Positions 45,900 to 59,500 of a DNA stretch of 64,000 nucleotides are shown piece by piece. Numbering within the stretch: position 1 is the stretch's first letter; every line of letters starts with the position of its first letter. Under the pieces are notes generated by a model, which was given only the letters and a program-made list of their open reading frames with translations, was not told the DNA's origin and did no database searches. The DNA is from Hymenoscyphus infarciens (taxonomy: Eukaryota; Ascomycota; Leotiomycetes; Helotiales; Helotiaceae). Location of the stretch: contig LLCB01000127.1 in NCBI GenBank assembly GCA_001414345.1, forward strand, positions 62,001 through 126,000. Direction: 5' to 3'. Position numbers and translations under genes: made by a program.

Positions 45900-48300
45900 C
45901 TAATCTCTCTTTTAACCTTTATTATAGTATCTTCTATATTAAGTAAACTAAACTAAGACTTTAGATATATAAAAGCGTTTATTAGTAGTATACTAAGATA
46001 GTTCTAATAATTAGTAATTATAATTTTAGTACTAGAGAAGAGTCGCTCTAGCTTAGTAGACATAGTAGGTATTAAGAGTATATTAAGAGCTATTTAAGAG
46101 AGATTTAGATACTACTTTTATTAGATAGACTTAAGCTACTATTTAATAGAATTTAAATATATTAGTATAATAAGAGAAGTATAATAGTACTTATATTCGT
46201 TAATAGTAAATATACTATTAATCTTATTAAAGATAGTATAAAAGAATAAGAAAAAGAGGTTATTATTGTTTTTTAAAGTAGTAGTAGTAGTAGTAGGATT
46301 ATTAAGTAATACTAAGGTTATTAGATAATATTCCTTCTAGAGATTAAGTACTAAACCTTTAATAGAGTCTTAAAAAGCTTTTTTCTAATTCTTATTAATA
46401 TACTACTATTTAAGACGTAGATTTAATATAAGTATTATAGTATATACTAGTAAATCGTTAGATAATTAATAATATTTATTTAGCTTCTTCTAGTTTAAAT
46501 TAAATATCTATAAGAGTATAAGATCTTTTATAAATATCCTTTTACTATGTTTAAAAGCTAAGAGCTAATAATCTATTATAATAAGTACTTCTAAAAGTAT
46601 TAAATAATCTAACTTAAGTACTTTAATAATATACTTAAATTATTTTAGAAACTTATATATAATATATATAATATATTAATCGTTATTAGAGAGTATATTA
46701 TCTTTATTATACTTAAAGTCTTTCTTCTTTTTAAGAGGAAAGTACTTAAAATAAAGAAGTATATTATTTTTATAAATAAGCGCGCTATCTAATATATTAT
46801 ACTAAGAATTCTACTACGTACTATTATCTCTTTTAAGCTTTGATTCTATAATCTCTTTATATATTATAAGCTATTAAATACTCTTTTAAATATATACTAT
46901 AATATTATAAAGTTTATTAAGAGGTCTGATTTTATACTAATATTTAATATAATCTATTATTACTTAAAGTACTAAAAGTTAATCGATATTATTATAATTA
47001 AAGGTGTCTTTAGTTATATAAAAGAGGAAGAACTAGATAGTAAGGTTAATAATATAACTTATATAATATATTTAATACTTAAGAGTAGTATAATTTAGAA
47101 TTCTATATTTAAGATATATTTCTAAAAGATTAGTAAAGATATTAAATAAAGTAAAAGAAGTATATACTTAACTATAAAAACTCTATTATTATATTATTAT
47201 TTAAAGTATTATCTATCTAAAAGTATTTTAAATTTTATATAAAACTCTAATTCTCTAAAATCTTAATAATTACCTCTCTAAGATACTTATCTATATATAA
47301 GCTTTTAACTCTTTTAAGAGCTAATACTACTAATTAAAGCTTCTTATCTACTCTTATAAAATACACTAGTATACTAAATATTATAAGATTATTTAATAAG
47401 CTTTAGAGGTTATATAAGATATAGATCTTTAAGAGTATACTATTAAGTAGATAGCGGATTCGAACTTTTTATATATTATATTAGTTTTAGATCTATCTAT
47501 AGATTATATAATATATAAGTCGAAGCTAAACTAGTATATTAAGATTAAAATAGTATAAGAAGGCTTTAACTTTAAGAACCTCTACTAGTCTAAAAGCTAA
47601 GAAGTATATAATAATTACTTATACTTAGAGATATTTAAGTACTTTTAGATTAAGTAAGATACTATTACTATAGCTAATTCGATGTCGCTTTTTAGTATTT
47701 TACTATACTAATTCTAAAGTAATCTTAATCTACTACTCTATACTATATACTATCTCTTAATAAAGTCCTTTGTCTAGAATCTTATAAACTTTAATTAGAT
47801 GTTTTTATACGATTCTAGTATTTAATAAGACTTAGTACTATTATATATAATACTTATAATTCTAAGAGTCTTTTTTTATTATTTAATATATATATTTAGT
47901 ATTATAGTTCTATATCTAAGAGTATTATTACTCTATAGTTAACTTTTATATACGTTTACGCTTTAAACTAGTAGATAAACTAGAAGAAACTAAATAAGAC
48001 GAGTTAATAGAAGAAGACCTACTAGGTATATATAAAAGTGCTTATTCCTAGTTTATATCTTCGTCTCCTAGTTCGTTATTTAAAGTAGCTACTTTTTTAG
48101 TAATAGCGACGGCTTAGGCCTTAGCTTAGATAGAAGTAAAAGATATAAGAGGTTAGTATATTATTAGCGTAGGTTTAGAAACTCTTACTAACCTTTTAGA
48201 GAGTGTCTAGGCTTCTTTTAGTAGTATACTAATATTATTATTATTATTTTAATAGTAGTATTACTAACGTTTAAAGTTTATTATAAGATAGATAGTAAAG
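45900..48300 (-). pseudogene. RIP-degraded hAT-family transposase
   Basis: Reading the minus strand between about 46,075 and 45,960 gives sequence very close to the hAT C-terminal dimerisation domain: LIPTMSTKLERLFSSTK followed by an isoleucine-rich stretch and LSILLINAFIYL. It contains one in-frame stop where a G-to-A or C-to-T change would create it. The family pattern is a block of the form MSxELERLFSSAK, then RNRLS and a hydrophobic helix. The upstream 2 kb on the same strand is the expected length for the rest of the transposase but is too mutated to read by eye. The terminal repeats were not found. Confidence 0.6.
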
Positions 48301-48370
48301 GCCTAGCTAATAGAAAGCCTAGAAACTACTAAAATAGAGTCTAAAAGAGTTTAGTTTTCCTCTTTTCTAT

Positions 48371-48625
48371 AATAGTACGAAATATATACTACTATAGAAG
48401 AGATATATAGAAGTACGTTATAGTATAAGAGACAGATTATAGATTAGAAGCTTATAGCTAGGCCTGATGAAATACGTGAAAGTAATCTTTTATATAGTAT
48501 AGTAATAAACGTCTAAAGAGAGAAGAGGAGAGTATAGAGTACTTATAACTATCTATATCTATAGGTCTGCTACTAGTATAGTTATATATCCTTCCTATAA
48601 TATACCTCTCTTAAAAAAGCGTCTT
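48371..48625. repeat. Direct repeat, probable LTR (left copy)
   Basis: From about 48,424 to 48,615 this matches 62,497-62,690 over about 190 bp in direct orientation (shared blocks AAACGTCTAAAGAGAGAAGA, CTTATAACTATCTATA, TCCTTC...TATAATATAC). The preceding 50 bp (48,371-48,424) instead matches 63,873-63,927 near the right edge. Read on the minus strand it contains a TATATAAGAG box, suitable for an LTR promoter. Confidence 0.65.
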
Positions 48626-51600
48626 CCTTTAAAGTCGTAAAAAGAGATACTAACTATAAGTTAATTTTAAGTCTTATTTAGCTCCTTATTCTTTAACTTT
48701 TCTCTAGTATCTTCTAATCTATTCTTATTCTTCTCTATATTATCCTCTTCTTCTTTATCCTTTAATTTATTAAAAAACCTATTATTAGAGCCTAGTATCT
48801 TAGCTATTATTATTCCGTCGTAGATATTAATTCTATAGTATAAAATAGCTAATTATTACTTCTTAGCTTCTATCTCTTAAGCCTTTAATTAATCTATAAT
48901 AGTTATAATTAGTTATATAACCTTATAGTAGATACTGTCTACTTAAATCTATAAGATATAGTTAGTAGTATATAAATCGTAACCGTTATCTTAGATAACC
49001 TAAGAAGTAGTAGAAGCGTTAGCTATATAAATAATAAGATTTAGTTATTTTAAAGTAATCTTTAACTTAATTAGTATATTTATAAGTAGATAAAAGAAAA
49101 ATATAAAAGTATTTATAGTAAAATCGCTCTTAATAAGCTCTATCTTAGCGCCTTTAAGAACAGCTTTATATACCTTATCTATAAGCTCTTTTACTAGTAT
49201 ATTAATAAGTTCCTCTTTAGAAAATAGATATTTAATACTATATTAAATCTATAAAGCTAGAATAATTAATTATACTCTATAATATAACTTATTTCTACTA
49301 ATATTAGTTATAATATACTTATTAGAGAACTAGGCGTAGTATAAGTTCTTTTAGAAAACGTCTAGCTTATTTATAAAGTTAAAGTATATAATATATAGCT
49401 TAAAGACCTATTTACTAGAGGTATTAGGCGTATAAGAGACTAGAGCTTTAACTTAAGAAGAAGTAGATTTAGTAGTTAGTATAGAAGCTTTTAGCTAAGA
49501 GGCATCGACGTCTAAGCTAGGTTTAAGCTCGGGATTTTCGATCTCTACTTCTTAATTCTTAATCTCTATATTCTAATTCTTAATCTTTATATCCTAGATC
49601 TCGATTTCTATATCCTAAGTCTTAATCTCTATATTCTATCTAGAGGTAGTATTAGACTCTAGTAACCTATTATCCTTTTAGAGAATAATAGCTAAAGTAG
49701 TAATAGTTAGATTTATTTAAAAGTCTTAATTAATATTATAAAGTCTCTAGAAAGTATAATTACTTAGTTTATTAAATATTTCTAAGATCTATAATTTAAT
49801 TATCTTTTTCTTACTATCTAAAAGTAGCTTCTATTTCTAGTCTATAGTATAGGTTTAATTATTAATCTTAAAAGCGATCTTATTTCCTAAGACTAGTAGT
49901 ATAATTACTATATTTTAGAGAATAGTAGAGACTAAGTATATAACAAATTACTTAGAATTTAGCTTAACGAATCTTATTAGTAGTAGTCTTTAGCTTAAAT
50001 TACTAATAATTACGTTACCTTTTATAAGTACTATATTTATTTATATCTATAAGTATTTATATACCTCTATAAGAGCTAGTAGAATTTTAGACTATAGTAG
50101 AGGCTTACTTGTTATTACTAAGACGTCTCGATTATTATCTACTATTATAGCTAGCTCTTTCTTATTATTAAGAGAAAGAACGTAGTTGTAATTACTAAGT
50201 TATATACTAAGTATACGTTGTATTACCTTTCTAGCCTTACTATAGGCTATTCTATAGCTCTCTCTAACGTAATCCTCTAAACTATAAGTAGTATATTTAA
50301 CTATATTTATATATATTAACTTATAATAGCTAAATTCCTTATACTTTATATATTATATATATAAGTATTCTTAAAAGGTATACTTATAGTTATATTACTT
50401 ATAGCTGTCTAGCTTTTCTATAATAATATAATATACTAATCTATAGTACTTATATATTTAGTTAAACATATTAGTACTATTATCTTTCTTATCCTTAGCG
50501 TAAAGGTATATATTCTTTCTATAACTAATATAATTATAAAGGTTATATTTTAAAGTCTTATTATTTATATAAGTAGCTTAAAGATAGCTATATTAACTAT
50601 ATCTACTATAGTTCTTAGCATTTACTATCTAAGTATTAGTAGTATATCTATAATCTTTTATATAATACTATAATTAGTAGATATAACTAATATTAAGGTG
50701 TTATATTATTTATATATTATCTTAGAAAATATTATAGCTATACAACTTTAGTTTAAGAATATAGTCTAAGATAAGTACTATAAGTAAGTAAACGTGTTAG
50801 GTAATCAATACTAATATATACTTCATATTATTACACTATTTAGAGATTTTTATACTAGTTAGAATACTAAGTATTAAGGCGTTAAATATTATATTCTAAG
50901 TAACTTTAGTAATATATAAGATATAGGCTAAGTTATTTAGATATTTAAGGTTAATAACTATAGCTTTAACTTCTACTTTATAATAGTAAATATAGGTGTT
51001 CTTAAAGTACTTAATCTTATACTACTTAAGCTTTTATTTAATATATTATATCTACTTATTACTAATATTAATATAGTTCTTATTAAAGATAGAAGTACTT
51101 TTAGCTTTAATATTAGAAGTACTACCTTATACTTATATTATAATAAATTAAGTATTAAGATTAAAAATTTCCTTATTAACCTCTTTTATTATATAATTAC
51201 TTAGAAGTAAGCTATAGTAGATAGTAGTATTAATTATTTTACTATAGTAGTATTCTTTATTAATAAATTTCTAAATAATACTATTATATATTTAGCTTTA
51301 ATAGTTTAAGTATATAAGATAATACTTACTATACTTATAATACTCTAGAATAGTATTATTAAGATACTTTATACTAGGATTCTAGGCTTCCTTGTTTATC
51401 TTTAAGACTAAATAATAATATATCTATTTACTATTACTATTTATATTATATATTTTAAACTTAAGACTAGTAGCTAAGGCGATTATAATAGCTAGATTTA
51501 TTATACTAGTCTTATTTATACTAAATCTAAATAATTTACTTACCTATTTTTAGGCTCTTAATTATAAGGTAATTACTAGTATAGTTATAATAATATCTAC

Positions 51601-54600
51601 TTCTATAATAACTTTTTATATAGCCTTATTAAGAGTATCTATATAAGCTAAAAGCCTTAAGTCTAGGTTATTAGAGTTATAGAGGACTTCTTAAGTATAT
51701 ATTTTAAAAGCTTAGAATTCTATGACCTCTTTAGCTAATCTACTAATTAGATCGAAGATATACTTCTAAAAGCTAAACTTCTATATATATACTAGATATC
51801 TTTAATCTCTTACCTTCTTATTTATCTTAATCTTTTAAATAGCTTTATAGATAAAATGTTTAATAAAACTATATAATAGAGCTAATATGTCTTTAATATA
51901 AGACTTAAAGTTCTCTAGTATATAGTAATTAAGAAGCTTATTCTTTTCTACTAATAAACTACTAAGATAAATAACTATCTTCTTAACGTTAAGTAATAAG
52001 AAGATCTTATCTATTTTTTTAGTAAGATTATCTACTCTCTTATTTATAGAATATATAAGAAGGACTCGGTTCTTTATATTATTAGAATTATAGTAACCTA
52101 ATATAAAAAGAGTTTCTATCTAATCTATCTTATAAGATACTATATAGCCTTAGATACTAATAAATAGTATATATAGCTCTTATAACTTCTTATACTTAAT
52201 CTAATAGTTAGAATTAAACTTTATAATTACCTTCTAAATAAATTTATCTAAGAAAGGCTTATTATAATACTTAGTAAAAAAGTCTATAGTTTTCTAAGGA
52301 ATTAGAGAGTTAAAGTTTATAAATAGTTTTATATAGTATATAAAGGTATAAGATAGCTTATTCTTCTTTACTAATACTCTTTTATTATTAAGACTTTAAA
52401 TAATATTATTTTAGAATTATATTAAAATCTTAAAAGTAATCTTAATCTTATATATAGGTTTTATTCTATTAAAAGTGTTTATAAAATAGGTAAGAAGTAT
52501 ATTAGTAATATTTAATATTAGAATATTAAAATAAGTAGTAACTTATTTACTATTAAAGCCTTACTATAGTAGATCCTTTCTAGTATATAAGATAATTAAG
52601 ATTATATTTAGAAGAGATAGTATATTAGTAATAATTCCTATAATAGTAGCTCGTTACTCTTCTATCTATTATTCTAGTAAGTTCTTTATCTTAACCTTTT
52701 TCTTTTTATTACCTTTAATAATTATCTTACTACTATCTAAACTAAGGATCTATTCTCTAGTATTATTATTAGATTTATTCTTATTATCTAAGACATTTTT
52801 ACTAAAATAATACTTATTCTTAGTATTAGGTCCTTTATATTTAATATATAGTATAGTCTTAAGATTAAAGAATTAGACTTTAATATAATCGTCTTTTTTA
52901 AGATTCTTATAAATATAGTACTATATATTAATAGTAGTAATCTAGGCCTTATCTCTATTATAATTATATTATAATAGCTTTCTATCTAAGCTAAGAATAT
53001 AAGAAATAGCTATAGTAAATTCATTTAATTACTAATTTATAGCTTCTTTAGCTATAATCTTAAACTTATTATAAATAATATAGGCTAGAAGTATATATAT
53101 ATACTTATAGTTATAAAATATAAAAATATAATATAAGTATTTATCTATAACTCTTAATAGTATCTATTCTAGAATCTAGAATAGATTACCTATATCTAAT
53201 TAGCTAGAAATAAGCGTGTTTTTAATTTAAAAGTTATTAAAGTTCTTTTTCTTATTAGCTTCGATTTTAGTACTAATAAGAGAAAGGTTACTATAGTAAT
53301 TATTAATAATAAATATAAATTTAAGAATACTCTTTTCTATCTAAATAGTCTTAACTTTATTAATAAATTATTATATTATTTAATTATAGTTTAGATTAAT
53401 TATAAAAGAGATATTAGTACTAGTAATATTAATTATATCTATCTTAATATTAATAGTAATAATCTTTATACCTTCTAGCTTCTTAAAGTCTAGTTTTAAG
53501 AAGGTAGCTAGTAAGCTATATTTATTAAAGTCTTAATATATAAAGTTTTTAATAATATAAACTCTTTAATTAAGATAAGTCTTAAAGTAAGTATAGTTAG
53601 AGATATTAAATCTCTCTTTATAAGAGACGTCTTTATTATCTTATATTCGCTTACTATTAAGAGTAAGCTCTATATTAAAGTAGATATAAGGTTCTAAGTA
53701 CTAGAAATAAAGTCGTTTTAAAGAGGCTAGGATACTATTATTACTAGATAACTCAACTTAGTTAAAGAGATAGTATAGCTTACTATTTATAGCGAATATA
53801 GTCTTAAATTTAGCTCTTATATTTATAACTTTAAGAATCTTTTATTATTTCTTAAGTAAGATATATTCTAGTTAGATAAATCTTAACTTCTTACTCTTTT
53901 ATTTATTATAAGTAGTAACTATTTTATTCTTAGGTTTAGAATTTCTACTAGTAGCTTTAGCGTTCTAACTATTAGTAATAGTAGTAGGTTTATTACTAGT
54001 AGAGTCCTAACTACTAGTAGTAGTAGTAGGTTCTTTTATATTATTACTAGTAGAGTCTTAACTACTAGTAGTAATAGTAGGTTCCTTTATATTATTACTA
54101 GTAGAGTCTTAATTGCTAGTAGTAGTAGTAGGCTCTTTTATATTATTATTAGTAGAGCCTTAACTACTAGTAATAGTAGTAGGTTCTTTTATACTATTGC
54201 TAGTAGAGTCTTAATTACTAGTAGTAGTAGTAGGCTCTTTTATATTATTATTAGTAGAGTCTTAACCTCTAACAACAATAGAGAGTGCTTTTAATATATA
54301 GCTAGCCTTAATAATAGCTCTTTTATTAGACTAGATTATAGTAGTAGACTTGTTAGTAGCTAAAGTAAATTTATATTTATTATTATCGAGTTTATAAATA
54401 GGTAGAGAGATAATAGTACTTAACTTATTATACTAAGTTATTATAATAACTATATTATAGATAATATTATAAGTATAGGCTTTACTATTAATTAAGGTAC
54501 TAGTAGTAGTATCTATTATAATTCGTTGTTTTAAGAATAGTATTATATTACTAAGAGTAGAAAGGTTATTATTACTAACTATAAAGGTCTTAACTTTACT

Positions 54601-55000
54601 TTTAAAGTCGTTGTTAAGACTAAGTATACTAGAGAGTATATTTTTAAGAAGTTAGTAGTTGTTTATTATAGTAGAGTAAGCTATAAAGTTAATCTTATAA
54701 TAGACCTAGTTTAGATTACTTATAAAGACCTATTTAGTAAAGTAATCGCCTACTATATTAATAATAGAAGGTTAATCTAAGAATATATTAGAAGTATAAT
54801 TACTAATTAAGGTGTTTAAGGTTTTATAAATTAATAGATTAAAAGGAATATAATATAAAAGACTTAAGTATATTTATATTAAAAAGTTGAATTTATTATA
54901 GTATAAGGTTAATAAGATAATAAATTCCTTAGTAGAGTATAATAATATTAAGGCTAAAAATTAAGCACTAACTAATTAGCGTTATATAAATTTAATATTA
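48616..55000. other. Uncharacterised RIP-degraded block
   Basis: Continuous AT-rich sequence with the RIP signature. It lies inside the span of the probable LTR pair but on the 3' side of the reverse transcriptase relic (minus-strand sense). I could not recognise a coding relic, and a nested second element is likely. Confidence 0.5.
53985..54270. repeat. 51-bp minisatellite
   Basis: Five to six tandem copies of a 51-bp unit containing TAGTAGAGTCTTAACTACTA and GTAGTAGTAGG followed by CTCTTTTATATTATTA, with a few substitutions between copies. The unit is a multiple of three, so before mutation it would have encoded a 17-residue repeat. Confidence 0.85.
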
Positions 55001-55255
55001 CTACTAAATAGTAAAAGTAAATTTCTAATAAATAATTAAAATTAATATAATATATAAAATTTAAACGATTATAGCTTATAAGAATAAATAAATAAATAAG
55101 GAAGTACTTACTTCTTTAAGAAAGGCTTATAAGCCTTTTACTAGGAATAGTTATAAATACTATAGGTATAGATACCTATAGATCTTACTAGTTTACTCTT
55201 CTTAAGAGGTATAACTAGTACTAAAACGTAGTTTAACGTCTTTTTAGACGTTACT

Positions 55256-55315
55256 CTATTATAAGAAGGCTTTATTCTATTATAAGAAGGCTTTTACTCT
55301 AATATAAGAAGGCTT
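55256..55315. repeat. Short triple repeat, about 26-bp unit
   Basis: Three tandem copies built around TATAAGAAGGCTTT with spacers of changing length, inside the AT-rich block. Confidence 0.6.
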
Positions 55316-55599
55316 TAGACTTAGAGTATATATTCTTCTTTCCTTTTCTTTTATAAGCTAATATAACCGATTTAGCTTAATCTTATATTATTAATACTAG
55401 CTTCTAAGTGGTTTTCTTATAGCTTAGCTACTTAATCTTATAATATAATTAGTATTACTCTTTTAAAGGTTTATATATTTCTTATCTTAGGATATTCTTA
55501 ATAATAAATCTTTTCTCTCTATTAATAGTAATTAGTCTTAGCTTAGGTTAAGAATAAGTATATAAATTATTATTTACTAGTTCTAGGTATTTAATAGAT

Positions 55600-58500
55600 A
55601 TAATAGAGTAAATCTTAAGCTAATTTAGTAGCTTGATTTTAAAGACGAGGTTATCTACTAACTATATAATCTTAAAAGGTTCTAATCTTTAAAAAAATAG
55701 CTTTATATAATTTTAAAGATAGTAACTCTTATTTTATTTTTTTACTATTTATAAGTATACTATACTATTAAATTTTAGAAGAGTATATTTATTATTATAG
55801 TATATCTTTATATAAGCTTAGGCTATCTTAATTAACTATTCTACTTAGTTCTATAAGGATTTATAATAAGTTAAGAAGTCTAGAATATCCTCTCTAGTAT
55901 TAGTACTAAGCTCTATCTTTATATCCTAGCTATATAGTAAGGAGAAGAGCGTTACTCTAGTAGAAGTATTAATAAAAGAGTTAAGTAATAGCTAGATAAA
56001 AGGTATAAGGTCCTTCTAGGTTAACTAGTTATATACTCTACTAATAGTATATTATAAAGTATAGACTATAGTTTAATTAGTATACTCTATCTAACTATTA
56101 CCTATTAAATAGTATATAGTATTAAAGCTTAGATTAACTATTATAAGCTTGAAAAGCTTATACTAGAACGTTAATTAAAACTTAAAGTTATAATTAAATA
56201 TTATACTATTAAGTAAACTCTAATCTATATAGATAAATTTAAAGTATTAAATAGCTTCATTCTTAGTAGTATTAATATCTTTACCTACTAAGAGCTTTAC
56301 TACTTTTAAATACTTATAGATAATAGTAAGTATCTTATTATTACTTTAGATAAAGATTAGAAGACTATTTATAAAATCTAATAATAGTACTTTTAAAAGT
56401 ACTATAAGATGTTCGATTAGCTAAAGAGACCTCTAAAATAGGGTATTAGAAGACTTTACTTATTAATATACTAGATAGCTCTTTATATATTTTATAATCT
56501 TCTAATATAATCTAGAATAGAAGACGAAACTTTTTATATATTAATAGATCCTTTTAATTCTAAAGTAGCTCTTATTATTATAAATAAGAGATAAGAACTT
56601 TCTTAGACATACTTTTAGTATATAAAGAAGCTTATTAAAGAATAGTAGCTTCCTAGTAAGCTTAAAATAAAAGCTTTTAAGAGTAGTTATTAGTACTTTA
56701 GTATATTTACTATTTATATATTATTTTAATATCTAGGTAAATATAAGCTTTAGAGATTAGTCTAAGAGTAGCTGTTTTATAACTTCTAATAGTAACTCTT
56801 TAGATATAGATAAGGTTATAACTTTAGATAAGAAAGCTTATATAAAATATATATTAGATTTAATTATAGCTTTCTTTTAAGATAATAGTTTTAGCTTATT
56901 ATAAGGTAATCTTAATAGAGCGTCTATATTAATATAAGTCTTACTTATATAGTAAATAATATTTATATACTATTTATAATAAGATAAAAACAATTACTAG
57001 TTTTATAGCTAGATTAACCTTTTACTCTTAATAAGGCTGTTATTCTTAAATATATTAGTAATAGCTTAGTAATTAGTAACTATTATAAAATCGTTACTAT
57101 TTAGATATTATAATAACTTTTCTAAAGCCTAAATAAGTACGCTAGTCTCTAACTCTATTAGCTAGTATCTTTCCTTTATTAGTAATAATAATTTAAAAAG
57201 GTATAAAATAGAATACTTAACTTCTTTATTATCTATTTAATATAATACTACTTTATAATCTATCTCTTTACTTCTATCTATATATAGCTTAAAAAGCTTT
57301 ATAAAGTCTAGAAATACTAGTATAGGTATAGAGTATAGCTTATCTTTAAGCTTTTCTTATATAGATTTACTATTATTAAGTAATTTAGTTAACTTTAAGT
57401 CTATTATAAAGGACTTTATTATACGTCTTAAATAGGTGTTATATTCTTTACTAGAAATTAAGAAGTCTTTAAACTCTAAGGTTTTTAGCTTAATTAATAG
57501 TATTATAATAGCTAAGTAATAAGTAATAAAATTATAATAGTATTTAAATAGCCTAAGGCTCTTTTCTAAGTTAGATAAGATATAAAGAAACTTTATTACT
57601 CTTATTACTTTAACTTTATCTTTTATTATATATAGACTATATTATAATATTTAATAGCTTAATACTTATAATTCTAATTAAGTAAAGTAGTATTTTAATA
57701 GTAAAAGAGTAACCTTTAACTTTATAAGATAGTAGAGTACTTACTTTAAATAAACTAGATATTCTTCTAAGGTTTTTAAAAAGATAATAGTATTATTAAT
57801 AAATATATATATAAATTACTAGAGTATATCTTTAAACGTGTCTTCTATATAATATTAGAAGAAGGTAAGTAATATAGCTAGCCTTATAGTATTAATAGTT
57901 AGTCTTTCTTAGTCTTTATAAGGTATTATAAAGATCTACTTCTATCTATTCTTAAGATAGGTTAATTACTAGAAAAAGCTTTTTATTATATTAAGTATAG
58001 AAAACATAGTTATACTATATATTACTTATAGTATGTTATTTTACTTAGGTAAGAGCTAAGCGTTTATATATAGTTTAGTATTAATTCTTTTTAAATCTAC
58101 TACTATATAAGGTTTTCTATTACGCTATACTATAAATACTAGTATAGAGGCTAATAAAGGTTTCTCTAAAAGTATCTTTTTAATAACACCTATCTTAATT
58201 AATAGGTTAATAATACTATTTATTACTTCCTTATCTCTTTTTAATAGACTATAGAGAGCTTATTTTAAGTCTTTAATATCTACTCTCTTTTTAAAAGAGA
58301 TAAGTATTTTAATTCTATTATTAAAGTAACTTAACTTATTATAGAATAGCTTAGCTTTATTTTAGATAACGTCTTTAACCTTAGCTTAATATTCCTTACT
58401 CTACTCTAGTCTAATATTAGTCTAGGAAATATTAATTAGATCGTTAATTAGTTATATAAGATAAAGCTAACTATTAAGATGTTTACTTTTAAGCTATTCT

Positions 58501-59500
58501 AGTATTAGAGGTAGTTCTTTAAATATATTAATAAGGTTAAAGTATATAGAGTAATTAGCTAATAGTAGCTTATCTAATAGCTTAAGAAATCTTAGTAACT
58601 ATTCTTTTATAATCCTTATAGAAGTAGTACTAAGGTTTACAAATATAAGAGGTTTTTAATCTTTATTAGTAATTATATATATAAGGCTTTTAAATTAGTT
58701 TAGTACTAGGCTACTTTTCTAATATAGCCTAACTATATACTCTTATACTAATACTAATAACTTCTTACTATAATAAATACTAATATTCTAGCTTTATATA
58801 AGATTAATAATTATATCTTCTATTATATAGATTATTATATACTTAAGCTCTTTCTCTTCTTAATCTAATAAGTAGGAGATATAGAATTTATAACTATAGT
58901 AATCTAGATAATCGATACTATGTCTTTTTATTTAATAGAAGTTTAGGTGATTTAGCTTTAGAAACGAAGTATTTATTAGTATATTATAGTCTAGCTTATT
59001 AATAATATAGAATTCTACTTTAAAGAGGAACTCTTACTTAGAAGTATTATAGATAGTAAAGAGAATCTTTATAAAATTTTAAAGCTTTTAAGTACCTTTC
59101 TTAATATTTAAAAGGTTAACTATGTTTAGTTCTTCTTCTATCTTAATATATAAGAAGAAATAATCTATTATATACTTAGTTATAAGATTTATACTTAAAC
59201 TAGTGTTTATATAAAATTTAATATCCTAGCTTAATAAAGTAGTAAGAACGCATTTTATACTTATATAGTAGTAATACTAAGTACTATTTATAAAGTACTT
59301 ACTATCGCTCTTCTATTTTATATTAAAGACTATAATCTTTTTAGCTCTTTTATATAGTTAATTAGTATATAATAGCTTACTAAAGAACTCTATACTATTT
59401 AATAAGGTGTCTATTCTAATTATCTCTTTAATTAGTATATCTAGAAGTAATAAGGTTACTAAGCCCTTTACTAATAGATTTATAGAAGATAGAGGAAGTA
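55600..59500 (-). pseudogene. RIP-degraded Gypsy-type retrotransposon polyprotein
   Basis: At about 57,818-57,712 the minus strand reads FIYIFINNTIIFLKT, then LEEYLVYLK, a stop, and VLYYLIKLKV. If the two Asn codons (AAT AAT) are restored in thought to Asp by G-to-A reversal, this is the catalytic YxDD block and the following helix of a Gypsy-type reverse transcriptase. It lies between the probable LTRs. Protease and gag should lie at higher coordinates, RNase H and integrase at lower ones; I could not read those individually. The extent given is an estimate from typical pol length. Confidence 0.6.

Noticed and set aside
53985..54270. CRISPR array
   Set aside because: Units are directly adjacent without unique spacers and lie in RIP-degraded eukaryotic transposon DNA; it is a minisatellite.
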